Shown: positions 1 to 8,622, counted from the stretch's first letter. The stretch: 64,000 nt of DNA from Roseobacter fucihabitans (GCF_014337925.2 NZ_CP143423.1:1704501-1768500); one strand, 5' to 3'. The notes: a model not told the origin generated them from the letters alone. Made by a program: numbers and translations.

Positions 1-23
1 CGCACGCCTGACGTTTTGACCCG

Positions 24-55
24 AGCCCGTCCGCAGATATTTGGGCGGGCTTTTT
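24..55 (+). terminator. Rho-independent terminator of a gene upstream of the window
   Basis: A 9-bp stem (24-32 with 43-51, one G-T wobble) encloses a 10-nt AT-rich loop and runs into five T (51-55). It sits right at the window edge, so it probably ends a plus-strand gene lying outside. Confidence 0.75.
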
Positions 56-361
56 GGTGGGACGCATCAGGGCGTCGCGGTCCCCTTGGGATGCGCCCTA
101 CTTGCCTTATCGGAACGGCCCGCTTGTGATTTCGATGTTGTAGAAATGGATCAAAACCGCCGGGTTGATAGGTTTCTGAAGCCCCCTTTTTCCGGTGCCG
201 TTGAACGCGGATTCCGACCCGCCTAAATTATTAACAAAACGATGGATTTCGCGTAGAGTTTGAGCAATTGTCTGAGTGTAAGAGTTTTTTTTGGTGCCGC
301 AGGCTTCCCCTAAAAGCGCCTACTTCAGACGGTAAATACAAATCCAAAACCGGAGGTTGGT
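56..361. other. Intergenic region, no gene recognised
   Basis: This stretch lies between the upstream terminator and the first ABC transporter gene. The short open frame at 41-226 starts inside the terminator and has no recognisable protein. The region should hold the promoter of the downstream operon, but no convincing -35/-10 pair was found. A Shine-Dalgarno sequence GGAGGT lies at 352-357. Confidence 0.5.
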
Positions 362-1363
362 ATGATCCTTTCAAAAATTCCCTACGCGCTGTGCGCTCTC
401 GGTCTGAGTGCTACTGTCAGCTTGGCGGAGGGTGAATTGACCCCCACCGTTTTTGGCACCAACTGGTTGGCGCAGGCCGAACATGGCGGGTTTTATCAAT
501 CGGTTGCCGATGGCACCTATGCGGCATGCGGTCTGGATGTCGAGATCATCTCGGGCGGTCCACAGGTTAACAACCGCGCTTTGATGCTCGCCGGAAAAAT
601 TGATTTCCACATGGGCGGTGACATGCTTCAGGCCTTTAATGCGGTCAAGGAAGGCATCCCGGTTGTCTCGGTCGCGGCGATCTTTCAAAAACACCCGCAG
701 GTCATTCTGGCCCATCCCGGGCAAGCAGAAAGCTGGGAAGATCTGAAAGACCTGACCTTGCTGATCGGCGACAACGGGTTCAGTTCCTATTACCAATGGA
801 TGATCGCGGAGCATGGTTTCACAGTAGAGCAACGCTTGCCCTACACGTTCAACCCCGCGCCCTTTATCGCGGATAAAGAAAAGGGAATGCAGGGGTATTT
901 GAGTTCGGAACCCTATGCTGTCCTGAAAGAGGCCGGGTTTGAGCCAAATGTGTTTCTGATCGCGGATGCGGGCTATTCATCCTATGCGACCACGATCGAA
1001 ACCATGGCGGCAACGATCGAAAACGCCCCCGAGAAGGTCGCGTGTTTTGTCGATGGATCGCTCACTGGGTGGTATAATTACCTCTACGGTGACGGCGCTG
1101 CGGCGGATGAGCTCATTCTGGCGGCCAACCCCGATATATCGCAGGATAAACTCGATTTCGCCAAAAAGATGCTGCTGGAACAGGGTATTGTGGACAGTGG
1201 AACCGCCCTTGAAACCGGGATCGGATCGATGACAGATGAGGTCATTGGCGATTTTTACGGTAAAATGGTCGCGGCGGGCGTGCTTGAAGACGGGCTTGAC
1301 TGGAAGGCGGCCTATACGCTGGATTTCACCAACAAGTCTGTTGGCAAAGAGATCAAACCCTAA
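362..1363 (+). CDS. ABC transporter substrate-binding protein, NMT1/THI5 type
   Basis: Periplasmic solute-binding protein of 333 aa in the family that includes binding proteins for nitrate, sulfonates, taurine and thiamine-pyrimidine precursors. Residues 1-22 form a signal peptide ending in SLA. The mature part has the family's early pattern of a short strand, a FYQSVADG helix and a GGPQVNN ligand loop. The start is fixed by GGAGGT five bases upstream. It heads a plus-strand operon with its ATPase, permease and several enzymes, so the ligand is probably the substrate of those enzymes. The sequence alone does not name the ligand. A pyrimidine-like or other small nitrogen heterocycle is plausible because a CodA-type deaminase follows. 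Confidence 0.85.
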   Translation: MILSKIPYALCALGLSATVSLAEGELTPTVFGTNWLAQAEHGGFYQSVADGTYAACGLDVEIISGGPQVNNRALMLAGKIDFHMGGDMLQAFNAVKEGIPVVSVAAIFQKHPQVILAHPGQAESWEDLKDLTLLIGDNGFSSYYQWMIAEHGFTVEQRLPYTFNPAPFIADKEKGMQGYLSSEPYAVLKEAGFEPNVFLIADAGYSSYATTIETMAATIENAPEKVACFVDGSLTGWYNYLYGDGAAADELILAANPDISQDKLDFAKKMLLEQGIVDSGTALETGIGSMTDEVIGDFYGKMVAAGVLEDGLDWKAAYTLDFTNKSVGKEIKP

Positions 1364-1378
1364 TTAACCAAAGATCCG

Positions 1379-1402
1379 CATGCGGGCCGCCTGGCCTGCG
1401 TG
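1379..1402 (+). other. Intercistronic stem-loop after the binding-protein gene
   Basis: A 10-bp stem (1379-1388 with 1393-1402, two G-T wobbles) with a GCCT loop and no T-run. It lies between the binding-protein gene and the ATPase gene. It probably protects the 3' end of the upstream message or causes partial attenuation, so that binding protein is made in excess. Confidence 0.45.
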
Positions 1403-1421
1403 ACCCAGGGGCGGGATAGTC

Positions 1422-2207
1422 ATGACTGAACCGATAACGTCACTGCACCAGCGGCCTGAATTGTTGCGCATGGAGCAGATCGACAAGACGTTTAACGGCG
1501 ATGTCATAGCGCTCAGGGGTATGAGCCTGCAGGTGCGGGAGGGGGATTTCATCTCGCTTCTGGGGCCGTCAGGATGTGGTAAATCGACTGCGCTGCGGTT
1601 GATAAGTGATCTTATCCACCCCACTGCCGGGCGCATTTCATGGTATGGCGGACATGACACGGGCGACCTTGGTGTGGTGTTTCAGGAGCCGACGCTTATG
1701 CCCTGGGCAACCGTGGCCCAAAACGTCTGGCTGCCGTTCCGTTTGCGTGGCAAGCCTTATAGCGCGGTCAAGGATGACGTGCTGGAGGCGCTCAAACTGG
1801 TCGGGTTGGAGGCGTTTCAGAACAGTTACCCGCGCGAATTGTCGGGGGGGATGAAAATGCGCGTCTCCATCGCGCGGGCCATGGTCACGCGGCCCCGGCT
1901 GATTTTGATGGATGAACCCTTTGCCGCGCTGGATGAAATCACCCGGTTCAAACTGAACAATGATCTGCTGAAGCTGAAAGCGGCGATTGGATGCACGGTG
2001 GTCTTCGTGACCCATTCGGTTTTTGAATCTGTGTTCCTGTCGGATCGCATCATTGTCATGGCCGCACGCCCGGGGCGGGTCATCTGTGAGCTGGAGGTAG
2101 ACGCACCCTATCCGCGCGATCAGGATTTCCGAACATCGCCGGAATATGCAGCCTATACCCGGCGCACCACCGACGCGCTGCATCAGGCGATGGGGGAGGC
2201 GGCATGA
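1422..2207 (+). CDS. ABC transporter ATP-binding protein, nitrate/sulfonate/taurine type
   Basis: Cytoplasmic ATPase of 261 aa that powers the importer encoded here. Visible motifs are Walker A GPSGCGKST, Q-loop VVFQEPTLMPW, a signature of the family's variant form LSGGMKMRVSIARAM, Walker B LILMDEPFAALDE and the H-loop VTHS. All catalytic motifs are intact. The ATG at 1422 is preceded by a purine-rich stretch. The stop overlaps the permease start by four bases (ATGA), which implies translational coupling. The closest known relatives by motif are the SsuB/TauB/NrtD/ThiZ ATPases; the cargo is inferred only from the neighbours. Confidence 0.88.
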   Translation: MTEPITSLHQRPELLRMEQIDKTFNGDVIALRGMSLQVREGDFISLLGPSGCGKSTALRLISDLIHPTAGRISWYGGHDTGDLGVVFQEPTLMPWATVAQNVWLPFRLRGKPYSAVKDDVLEALKLVGLEAFQNSYPRELSGGMKMRVSIARAMVTRPRLILMDEPFAALDEITRFKLNNDLLKLKAAIGCTVVFVTHSVFESVFLSDRIIVMAARPGRVICELEVDAPYPRDQDFRTSPEYAAYTRRTTDALHQAMGEAA

Positions 2208-3061
2208 GCATTGCCGATCCCACCAGCGCGCCTGTGCCGGTCGATGCCGAGGAAACCGCCCGCCTCAAGCGCAGACGGTTTGAGAAATTCGGCAAATGGG
2301 TTTTGCCCGTGCTGGTGCTGGGGGTGATGTTGATTGCCTGGGACCGTACGGTGGTGTGGAACGAGATACCGCATTACATATTGCCCGGACCGGGGTTGGT
2401 GTTTGAAACCTTGATCAAGGATTGGGCGCTTTTGTTCGAGGCGCTTCTGGTCACCTTGCAGATCACCCTGATGGCGCTGGCCGTTGCGGTGGTGGGCGGT
2501 GTGGGGTTGGCCGTGCTTTTTACGCAATCGCGTCTGGTTGAGATGAGTTTCTACCCCTACGCGGTGATCCTGCAAGTCACGCCGATTGTGGCCATTGCGC
2601 CGCTGATCTTCATCTACGTCGACAGCCGCATCGCGGGGTTATTGCTCTGCGCATGGTTGGTCGCATTCTTTCCGGTGCTCAGCAACACGACCCTGGGTCT
2701 GAACTCAGCCGATCACAATCTGCGCGATCTGTTCCGGATCTATGGCGCGTCGCGCTGGCAGACGTTGCGGTTCTTGCAATTGCCCTCGGCGCTGCCGTAT
2801 TTCCTTGGTGGGTTGCGCATCGCGGGCGGCTTGTCCTTGATTGGCGCGGTGGTGGCGGAATATGTTGCGGGGACGGGCGGGCTCAAATCCGGGCTGGCGT
2901 TTCGCATATTGGAGGCGGGATACCGGCTCAACATCCCGCGCATGTTCGCGGCCCTCATATTGATCGCGGTGGCGGGGGTCGTCATTTTTGCGGGCCTTAG
3001 TTTCCTGAGCCATATGCTGTTGCGCAAATGGCATGAAAGCGCATTGAAACGGGATCATTGA
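2204..3061 (+). CDS. ABC transporter permease, nitrate/sulfonate type
   Basis: Inner-membrane permease of 285 aa with about six hydrophobic segments. It has the binding-protein-dependent transport EAA loop, seen here as DLFRIYGASRWQTLRFLQLPSALPY in two overlapping parts around residues 178-200, which contacts the ATPase. The N-terminus is a charged cytoplasmic tail rich in Arg and Lys (about residues 14-27). The gene starts inside the stop of the ATPase gene, and its TGA overlaps the ATG of the deaminase gene (TGATG), so the transporter and first enzyme are made from one message. Confidence 0.88.
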   Translation: MSIADPTSAPVPVDAEETARLKRRRFEKFGKWVLPVLVLGVMLIAWDRTVVWNEIPHYILPGPGLVFETLIKDWALLFEALLVTLQITLMALAVAVVGGVGLAVLFTQSRLVEMSFYPYAVILQVTPIVAIAPLIFIYVDSRIAGLLLCAWLVAFFPVLSNTTLGLNSADHNLRDLFRIYGASRWQTLRFLQLPSALPYFLGGLRIAGGLSLIGAVVAEYVAGTGGLKSGLAFRILEAGYRLNIPRMFAALILIAVAGVVIFAGLSFLSHMLLRKWHESALKRDH

Positions 3062-4323
3062 TGGATTTTGCCAAACTGCCAGCGGGGCCTTTGACCCTGC
3101 AAAACCTGACCGTTGCGGACTGCCTCGTAGGCGGTTCGGGGGATTTGACGCGCATGGATTTACACCTGCGGGAGGGCAAGATCACCGACCAACCCGGACA
3201 GGTGGTCGACATGAAAGGCGCGATGGTCTTTCCCGCCTTCATCGACATGCACACCCATCTGGACAAGGGGCATATCTGGCCGCGTGCTGGCAATCCAGAC
3301 GGCAGTTTTGCGGGGGCGCTTGCGACCGTCGGGGCGGACAGGCAAGCCAATTGGAGCGCAAAGGACCTGCGCACGCGGATGGATTTCGCGCTGCGCTGCG
3401 CCTATGCGCATGGCACCCGCGCGATCCGTACCCATCTCGATAGTATCCCGCCCCAGGACGATATTTCATGGGACGTCTTCAAAGAAATGCGCGCGCAGTG
3501 GAAGGGGCGGATCGACTTGCAAGCGGCCTGCCTTCTGGGTTGTGATCAGGTCTCGCGCGATGGTCCATTTGTGCATACCGCCGATCTGGTGGCGCAGGCG
3601 GGCGGCGTTTTGGGTATGGTGGCCTATCCGGTGGCCGACATCAAAGACCGCGTCCGTGCTTTCTTCGAACTCGCCGCCGCGCGGGGGCTGGAGGCGGATT
3701 TCCACGTCGATGAAACGCTTGATCCGACATCTGAGACGCTGCGCGTGGTGGCGCAAACGGTGCTGGATATGGGGTTTGACGCACCCGTGACTGTGGGGCA
3801 TTTATGCTCACTGTCAACGCAGGATGCAGGCCGCGCGGCAGATACGATGGATCTGGTGGCGCGCGCCGGGTTGAATGTGGTGTCATTGCCCATGTGCAAC
3901 CTTTATCTTCAGGACCGCCGCCACGGTACGCCCCGGTCGCGGGGCATCACGCTGGTGCATGAGATGAAAGCGCGCGGGATCAATCTGTGTTTCGCCTCCG
4001 ATAATACGCGCGATCCGTTTTATGCCTACGGCGATCTGGATATGATCGAAGTCATGCGCGAGGCCACGCGCATCGGGCATCTGGATCATTCGGGCCACGA
4101 CTGGGCGCATGCTTTTCTGACCAATCCGGCGGCGGCCTGCGGGTTTGAGGCACCCGGTCTGGTGCCCGGCGCGCCTGCCGATCTGGTCATATGTCGTGCG
4201 CGCAGCTGGACCGAGCTTTTCGCGCGCCCGCAAGCCGATCGCATTGTGTTGCGCGCCGGGGTCCAGATCGACCGCACCCTGCCGGATTACGCCGAACTTG
4301 ACCATTTGATGAGGACATCATGA
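3061..4323 (+). CDS. CodA-like amidohydrolase/deaminase of unknown substrate
   Basis: Amidohydrolase-superfamily protein of 420 aa in the cytosine deaminase group. The metal and catalytic residues are present: HTHLDK (His64, His66), HVDE (His215, Glu218), GH (His247) and SDN (Asp314). These match E. coli CodA almost residue for residue in position. The second half also carries the CodA-type NLYLQDRR...RGIT region. However, the stretch corresponding to the CodA FPQ loop, whose Gln156 holds cytosine, reads ACLLGCD here. Cytosine is therefore doubtful; creatinine, a hydroxymethylpyrimidine analogue or another cyclic amidine/urea are alternatives. The upstream TTG codon at 3058 is not favoured, because the ATG at 3061 overlaps the permease stop. 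Confidence 0.8.
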   Translation: MDFAKLPAGPLTLQNLTVADCLVGGSGDLTRMDLHLREGKITDQPGQVVDMKGAMVFPAFIDMHTHLDKGHIWPRAGNPDGSFAGALATVGADRQANWSAKDLRTRMDFALRCAYAHGTRAIRTHLDSIPPQDDISWDVFKEMRAQWKGRIDLQAACLLGCDQVSRDGPFVHTADLVAQAGGVLGMVAYPVADIKDRVRAFFELAAARGLEADFHVDETLDPTSETLRVVAQTVLDMGFDAPVTVGHLCSLSTQDAGRAADTMDLVARAGLNVVSLPMCNLYLQDRRHGTPRSRGITLVHEMKARGINLCFASDNTRDPFYAYGDLDMIEVMREATRIGHLDHSGHDWAHAFLTNPAAACGFEAPGLVPGAPADLVICRARSWTELFARPQADRIVLRAGVQIDRTLPDYAELDHLMRTS

Positions 4324-5720
4324 CGCCAAATATTGCCGCCGCCAAAGCCGCCCTGTCACATCTGGATATCGAAGAAAACACCGCGGCGATCAAATCCAAG
4401 AGCCGCGATTTCTTTTGGTACTCCCCGGTGCTCAAGGCGCGCCTTGACGGTGTGGTCGCCGATTTCGTGGTCAGCCCGCGCAACGAGGGGGAGGTGATCG
4501 AGGTGCTCAAAACCTGCTACGCGCATGACGTGCCGGTCACCACGCGCGGGGCGGGGACGGGCAATTACGGTCAGGCGATGCCGCTGGCGGGCGGCTGCGT
4601 CATGCACCTGCGCCATATGTCGGCGGTGCGCGATATCCAGCCGGGGCGCGTGATCGTCGAGCCGGGGTGCCTGCTCAAGGACCTTGATGCGGCTTGCAAG
4701 GACCATTCGGGTCAGGAAATCCGCATGTTTTCCTCGACCTGGGCCACGGCGACCATCGGCGGGTTCATTGCCGGGGGCTCGGGCGGTGTCGGCTCCTGCA
4801 CCTGGGGCTCGCTGCGCGATCTGGGCAACATCATCCGCCTGCGGGTCGTGACGATGGAAGAAGAGCCGCGCGTCCTGGAGTTTCAGGGCGAAGAACTGGC
4901 ACGGGTCAGCCATGCCTATGGCACCAATGGGATCATCACCGAAATCGAAATGCCGCTGGCCCCGGCCTATGAGTGGATTGAGATGTTCGTGGCCACGGAT
5001 GATTTCATGGATGCCGCGCGTTTTGCCGAAGAACTCGCCAATGAGGATGGTATCCTGATCAAGCTGGCCACGGTCTTTGAGGCCCCCATCGCCAAGGATT
5101 ATTTCCAACGCGTCGCCCCCCATGTGGAAAGCGGCACAAACCTGATCGGGTTGATGGTGGCACCCCATTCCATGGACGGGTTCGCCACATTTCTGGGCCG
5201 CCGTCCCGGCGCGCGGCTGATCTATCGCAGTGACGCTTCGGATTGGGACCGTGGTCCGGGCATGGTGTTTGAATATGGCTGGAACCACACAACCCTGCGC
5301 GCGCTTAAGGTCGATCCGTCGATTACCTATCTGCAAGTGCGCTATGGGTTTCCTCAACATCTGCCGCTGATTGAACAGATGCGCGAGGCCTTGAGCCCGG
5401 AAGTCCTGCAACATCTAGAAGTGCTCAAAGAGGGCGGTAAGGTCATGTTCGCGGGCCTTAGTCTGGTGAAATTCACCTCGGAGGCGCGGCTCGATGAAAT
5501 CGTGAAAATCCACGAGGAGGCTGGCGCTATGGTCTTCAACCCCCATCGCTACACGCTGGAGGAGGGGGGGCGGCAAACCGTCGATGATCGCCAGCTGGCG
5601 TTCAAGCGCGAGGCCGATCCCAAGGGGTTGCTCAACCCTGGCAAGATGATCGCCTGGGATGATCCGGATTGGGCGTTTGATGAGATGTATGCCTATCCGA
5701 AAATCCGCGCGGCGGAGTGA
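4320..5720 (+). CDS. FAD-binding oxidoreductase, VAO/PCMH (GlcD-like) family
   Basis: Flavoprotein of 466 aa. The N-terminal half has the FAD-binding PCMH fold: the RGAGTGNYGQ loop (about residues 76-85) and the following IVEPGCLLKDLD segment, both of which bind the FAD pyrophosphate. A Gly-rich GGFIAGGSGGVGS stretch lies near residue 150. The C-terminus ends with the LNPGKMI motif usual in D-lactate/glycolate-type oxidases. The natural electron acceptor and substrate are unknown. It overlaps the deaminase gene by four bases and is followed three bases later by a flavodoxin-fold reductase. It probably oxidises or desaturates the deamination product, with the reductases handling flavin electrons; this role is inference. 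Confidence 0.8.
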   Translation: MTPNIAAAKAALSHLDIEENTAAIKSKSRDFFWYSPVLKARLDGVVADFVVSPRNEGEVIEVLKTCYAHDVPVTTRGAGTGNYGQAMPLAGGCVMHLRHMSAVRDIQPGRVIVEPGCLLKDLDAACKDHSGQEIRMFSSTWATATIGGFIAGGSGGVGSCTWGSLRDLGNIIRLRVVTMEEEPRVLEFQGEELARVSHAYGTNGIITEIEMPLAPAYEWIEMFVATDDFMDAARFAEELANEDGILIKLATVFEAPIAKDYFQRVAPHVESGTNLIGLMVAPHSMDGFATFLGRRPGARLIYRSDASDWDRGPGMVFEYGWNHTTLRALKVDPSITYLQVRYGFPQHLPLIEQMREALSPEVLQHLEVLKEGGKVMFAGLSLVKFTSEARLDEIVKIHEEAGAMVFNPHRYTLEEGGRQTVDDRQLAFKREADPKGLLNPGKMIAWDDPDWAFDEMYAYPKIRAAE

Positions 5721-5723
5721 GAC

Positions 5724-6305
5724 ATGACACGTGCGCTGGTCCTATTTGCCCATCCCTGTGCTGAGAGTTTCTCAGCGGCTTTGCATGGGTGTGTCACGGA
5801 TCGTTTGGCGGCGTGCGGCTGGGAGGTCGATGATTGCGATCTGAACGCTGAAGGTTTTGCGCCTGTTTTGACGGCTGAAGAACGGCGCGGGTATCACGAG
5901 GAGGGTTCAAACGCGGGCCCTGTTGCCGATTATGTCGCACGTTTGCGGGCGGCGGATGCGCTGGTGATGGTTTTCCCGGTGTGGAATTTTGGCTATCCCG
6001 CCATCCTCAAGGGATTTCTGGACCGGGTATTCCTGCCCGGCGTTTCGTTCAAATTAGAGGGCGGCCAGGTGGTCCCGAACCTGCGCAATATCCGCAAACT
6101 GGCCGCCGTGACGACCTATGGCGGGACGCGCCTGCGGGCTTTGATGGCCGGTGACCCGCCGCGCAAATCCGTGACCCGCGCGGTCTGGCACGTCTGCCGC
6201 CCCGACAAAACGCGATATCTGGCGCTTTATGACATGAACCGGGCCACGCATGAGCATCGCACAGCCTTCCTTACGCGTGTGGGTGCGGAAATGGAGGCAT
6301 TCTGA
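5724..6305 (+). CDS. NAD(P)H dehydrogenase, flavodoxin-like fold (first copy)
   Basis: A 193-aa member of the NAD(P)H quinone reductase/MdaB-type flavodoxin-fold family. It starts with the strand-loop LVLFAHPCAESFSAAL (FMN/FAD phosphate binding) and has the family hallmark FPVWNFGYPAILKGFLDRVF at about residues 84-103. A TTYGG loop follows near residue 130. The gene lies three bases after the FAD oxidase gene and ends directly against the next gene, a paralogue. Enzymes of this family reduce quinones, flavins or conjugated carbonyls by two electrons. The substrate here is unknown. Confidence 0.8.
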   Translation: MTRALVLFAHPCAESFSAALHGCVTDRLAACGWEVDDCDLNAEGFAPVLTAEERRGYHEEGSNAGPVADYVARLRAADALVMVFPVWNFGYPAILKGFLDRVFLPGVSFKLEGGQVVPNLRNIRKLAAVTTYGGTRLRALMAGDPPRKSVTRAVWHVCRPDKTRYLALYDMNRATHEHRTAFLTRVGAEMEAF

Positions 6306-6935
6306 ATGCGGGCGCTCGTTGTCTATTGCCATCCAAAGGAGACCAGTTTCACCGCCGCCGTGCGCGATCAGGTGGTGTCAAAACTTGCGCAGGCCGGTGC
6401 GGAAGTTCGGGTTCAGGACCTGTATCAAGACGGGTTTAACGCAGTCATGTCCGCGACAGAATTTGACCGTTACGAAGACACCCCGCGAAACCGTGCGCCG
6501 GTGGCAAAGGCAACGGAAGATGTCCTGTGGTGTGATACGCTGATTTTTATCTATCCAACCTGGTGGTACGGGATGCCGGCCATGCTCAAGGGCTGGATGG
6601 ACCGCGTTTTGTTACCCGATGTGGCGTTCTTGATGCCGGATGGAGACAGCGACAACATTCGTCCGGGCTTGACGCAAATCACCGGGTTGGGCGTGTTCAC
6701 CACCTGCGGGGCGAGTTGGGGTTTGACCCAATTGATCGGATCACCGGGCAAACGCATCATTCTGCGCGGGATCAGGTCGATCTGCGCGCGCAGCTGCAAA
6801 ACGGTATTTGCCGCGCATTACCTGATGGACAGCTCAACCGATGCCTCCCGCCGCGCGCATCTGGCACGGGTCGGGCTCAAAATGGAAAAATTCCTGCGCA
6901 GAACGCGTGATCGACCCAGAGCGGTGCGTGCATGA
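6306..6935 (+). CDS. NAD(P)H dehydrogenase, flavodoxin-like fold (second copy)
   Basis: A 209-aa paralogue of the preceding gene. Its ATG directly follows the TGA of the first copy. It has the same N-terminal LVVYCHPKETSFTAAV loop and the hallmark YPTWWYGMPAMLKGWMDRVLLP, split around residues 83-104. The C-terminus is longer and Arg-rich. The two copies are diverged rather than recent duplicates, so they may form a heterodimer or act on successive intermediates. The family assignment is solid; the role is inferred from the operon. Confidence 0.8.
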   Translation: MRALVVYCHPKETSFTAAVRDQVVSKLAQAGAEVRVQDLYQDGFNAVMSATEFDRYEDTPRNRAPVAKATEDVLWCDTLIFIYPTWWYGMPAMLKGWMDRVLLPDVAFLMPDGDSDNIRPGLTQITGLGVFTTCGASWGLTQLIGSPGKRIILRGIRSICARSCKTVFAAHYLMDSSTDASRRAHLARVGLKMEKFLRRTRDRPRAVRA

Positions 6936-7074
6936 TCCATATGTACGATTGGCACCGCACCGAAGGGCCGCAGTTAGAAATGCCCCGGCGTTCTGGCAGT
7001 TTCGGGGCGTGCGGAAATCGAGCTGGGCGGTTGCTTGGCTCTGAACGATCAGAATGGAGCGAGGGTTTAATATC

Positions 7075-7848
7075 ATGAGCGTCAAATGCGACTGGGCCGA
7101 TTTTCGAGCCCCTGATTTCGAGGCGATTGATCCGATGAAGACAATCGCGATCCTGCCAACGGCGGCGATTGAACAGCACGGGCCACATTTGCCCGTGGGC
7201 ACCGATACCCTGATTGCGCAGGGGATGCTGGCGCGACTGCGCAGGGAGGCACCGGATGATTTGGATCTGCGTATCCTGCCGGTGCAAGCCGTTGGCAAAT
7301 CGAACGAACACTTGTGGGCAGCGGGTACTTTGAGCCTGTCTGCGGCGACGGCGCTGTCGGTCTGGACGGAAATTGGCCTCTCTGTCGCCCGTGCCGGTAT
7401 CCGCAAAATTGCGATCGTAAATTCGCATGGCGGAAATTTGGACTTGGTGTCGATCCTGTCACGCGAGCTGCGTGTGCAGGCCAATATGCTAGCGGTCAAA
7501 TGCCAATGGGGCGCGTTTGGCACACCGGCTGGGCTCTTTTCCGAGCAGGAAAATACATTTGGCATCCATGGCGGGGATGTGGAGACGTCGCTCATGCTGC
7601 ATTTGCGTCCGCAGACGGTGGACATGAGCAAGGCAAAGGATTTTCGCTCCACAGCTGAAACCAGCGCAATTTCCCCGATTGGCGCGATTTCATATGGGTG
7701 GATCGCCAGCGATCTGAATGCGGAAGGGACAGTTGGCGAAGCTCATCTGGCGACAGCCCAGAAAGGCGCGGCGACGGCGGCTCATCAGGTTGCGGGGTTC
7801 ATAGATCTGCTGCGCAAGATCGAAGCCACGGGCTTGCCGCGCGCCTGA
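7075..7848 (+). CDS. Creatininase-family amidohydrolase
   Basis: Metal-dependent amidohydrolase of 257 aa. Conserved ligand motifs are visible: EQHGPHLP (Glu33, His35), GTDT (Asp44), NSHGGN (His118) and HGGDVETS (Glu170). True creatininases have NGHYEN where this protein has NSHGGN, so creatinine itself is unlikely; relatives with GGN hydrolyse other cyclic or formyl amides. I chose the ATG at 7075 because GAGGG lies nine bases upstream; the ATG at 7054 has no ribosome-binding site. A 139-bp gap separates it from the reductase genes, so it may have its own signal. It probably completes the pathway of the upstream cluster, and it converges on glpR. Confidence 0.8.
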   Translation: MSVKCDWADFRAPDFEAIDPMKTIAILPTAAIEQHGPHLPVGTDTLIAQGMLARLRREAPDDLDLRILPVQAVGKSNEHLWAAGTLSLSAATALSVWTEIGLSVARAGIRKIAIVNSHGGNLDLVSILSRELRVQANMLAVKCQWGAFGTPAGLFSEQENTFGIHGGDVETSLMLHLRPQTVDMSKAKDFRSTAETSAISPIGAISYGWIASDLNAEGTVGEAHLATAQKGAATAAHQVAGFIDLLRKIEATGLPRA

Positions 7849-7860
7849 CCGACAGCACGC

Positions 7861-8622
7861 TCAGCAAGCGACAACCACCCCGGTGCCCCATTCCGCGCAG
7901 CGTTTGGCCAGACCGGGCGAAAATGCCTGATCTGTGAAAACTGTGGTGAGATCGCGCATGGAGGCGATGCGGGCCGGGGCGGTGCGGGCGAATTTTGAGC
8001 CATCAGCGACGAGAAAGCACTTGCGGGACTGGTGGATGATCGACTGGCTGACACCGACTTCCTGGATATCAAAATCCAGCAGGTCACCGTCCTGATCCAA
8101 TGCAGAACATCCGATGACCGCGACATCGAATTTGAACTGACGTATCGTATCCGTGGTGATTTTTCCCACGAGGCCGCTGTCGGACCGACGCAATGCCCCC
8201 CCCGTGACAATGATTTCACACTCGGGGTTTTCGACCAGAATACTGGCGATATTCATGTTGTTCGTGACCACCATCAGGTCGCGGTGGCGCAGTAATTCGC
8301 GCGCGACGGCCTCCGTGCTGGTGCCGATGTTCATGAAAATCGAACAGCCTTCCGGGATTTGCGCCGCGCAGGCCTGTGCGATCGCGAGTTTGGCGGGCTG
8401 GTTCAGGTTGCGCCGTTCTTCATATTCGATATTCGTGGTACCGGAGGGTAAAATCGCCCCTCCGTGTACACGTTCGAGTTTGTTCGCTTCTGCCAGTTCG
8501 GTGAGATCCCGGCGAATGGTTTGCAGCGTGACACCAAAGTGATCCGCAAGCGCCTCAACGGTCACTTTGCCTTCGCGTTGCGCGATTTTCAGGATGTCCG
8601 GATGACGGAACGTTTGCGACAT
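7861..8622 (-). CDS. glpR: DeoR-family repressor of glycerol metabolism
   Basis: A 253-aa DeoR-type regulator. The N-terminal winged helix (about residues 7-60) has the DeoR signature VTLQTIRRDLTELAE followed by RVHGGA. The C-terminal sensor domain ends with the CFLVADGSKF motif typical of DeoR proteins that bind phosphorylated sugars or glycerol 3-phosphate. The ATG at 8622 has AGGAGA six bases upstream; an upstream in-frame ATG at 8682 lacks one. It is transcribed away from glpD, and three 10-bp repeats that fit a GlpR operator lie in between. Role inferred: repression of the glp operon, relieved by glycerol 3-phosphate. Confidence 0.85.
   Translation of the reverse strand: MSQTFRHPDILKIAQREGKVTVEALADHFGVTLQTIRRDLTELAEANKLERVHGGAILPSGTTNIEYEERRNLNQPAKLAIAQACAAQIPEGCSIFMNIGTSTEAVARELLRHRDLMVVTNNMNIASILVENPECEIIVTGGALRRSDSGLVGKITTDTIRQFKFDVAVIGCSALDQDGDLLDFDIQEVGVSQSIIHQSRKCFLVADGSKFARTAPARIASMRDLTTVFTDQAFSPGLAKRCAEWGTGVVVAC

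Noticed and set aside
41-226. Short plus-strand open frame at the window start
   Set aside because: Begins within the terminator loop, lacks a ribosome-binding site and has no recognisable sequence.
6936-7074. Possible regulatory RNA or terminator in the gap before the creatininase-family gene
   Set aside because: Short stems (for example 6982-6987 with 7003-7008) exist but without T-run or conserved structure that I can recognise.
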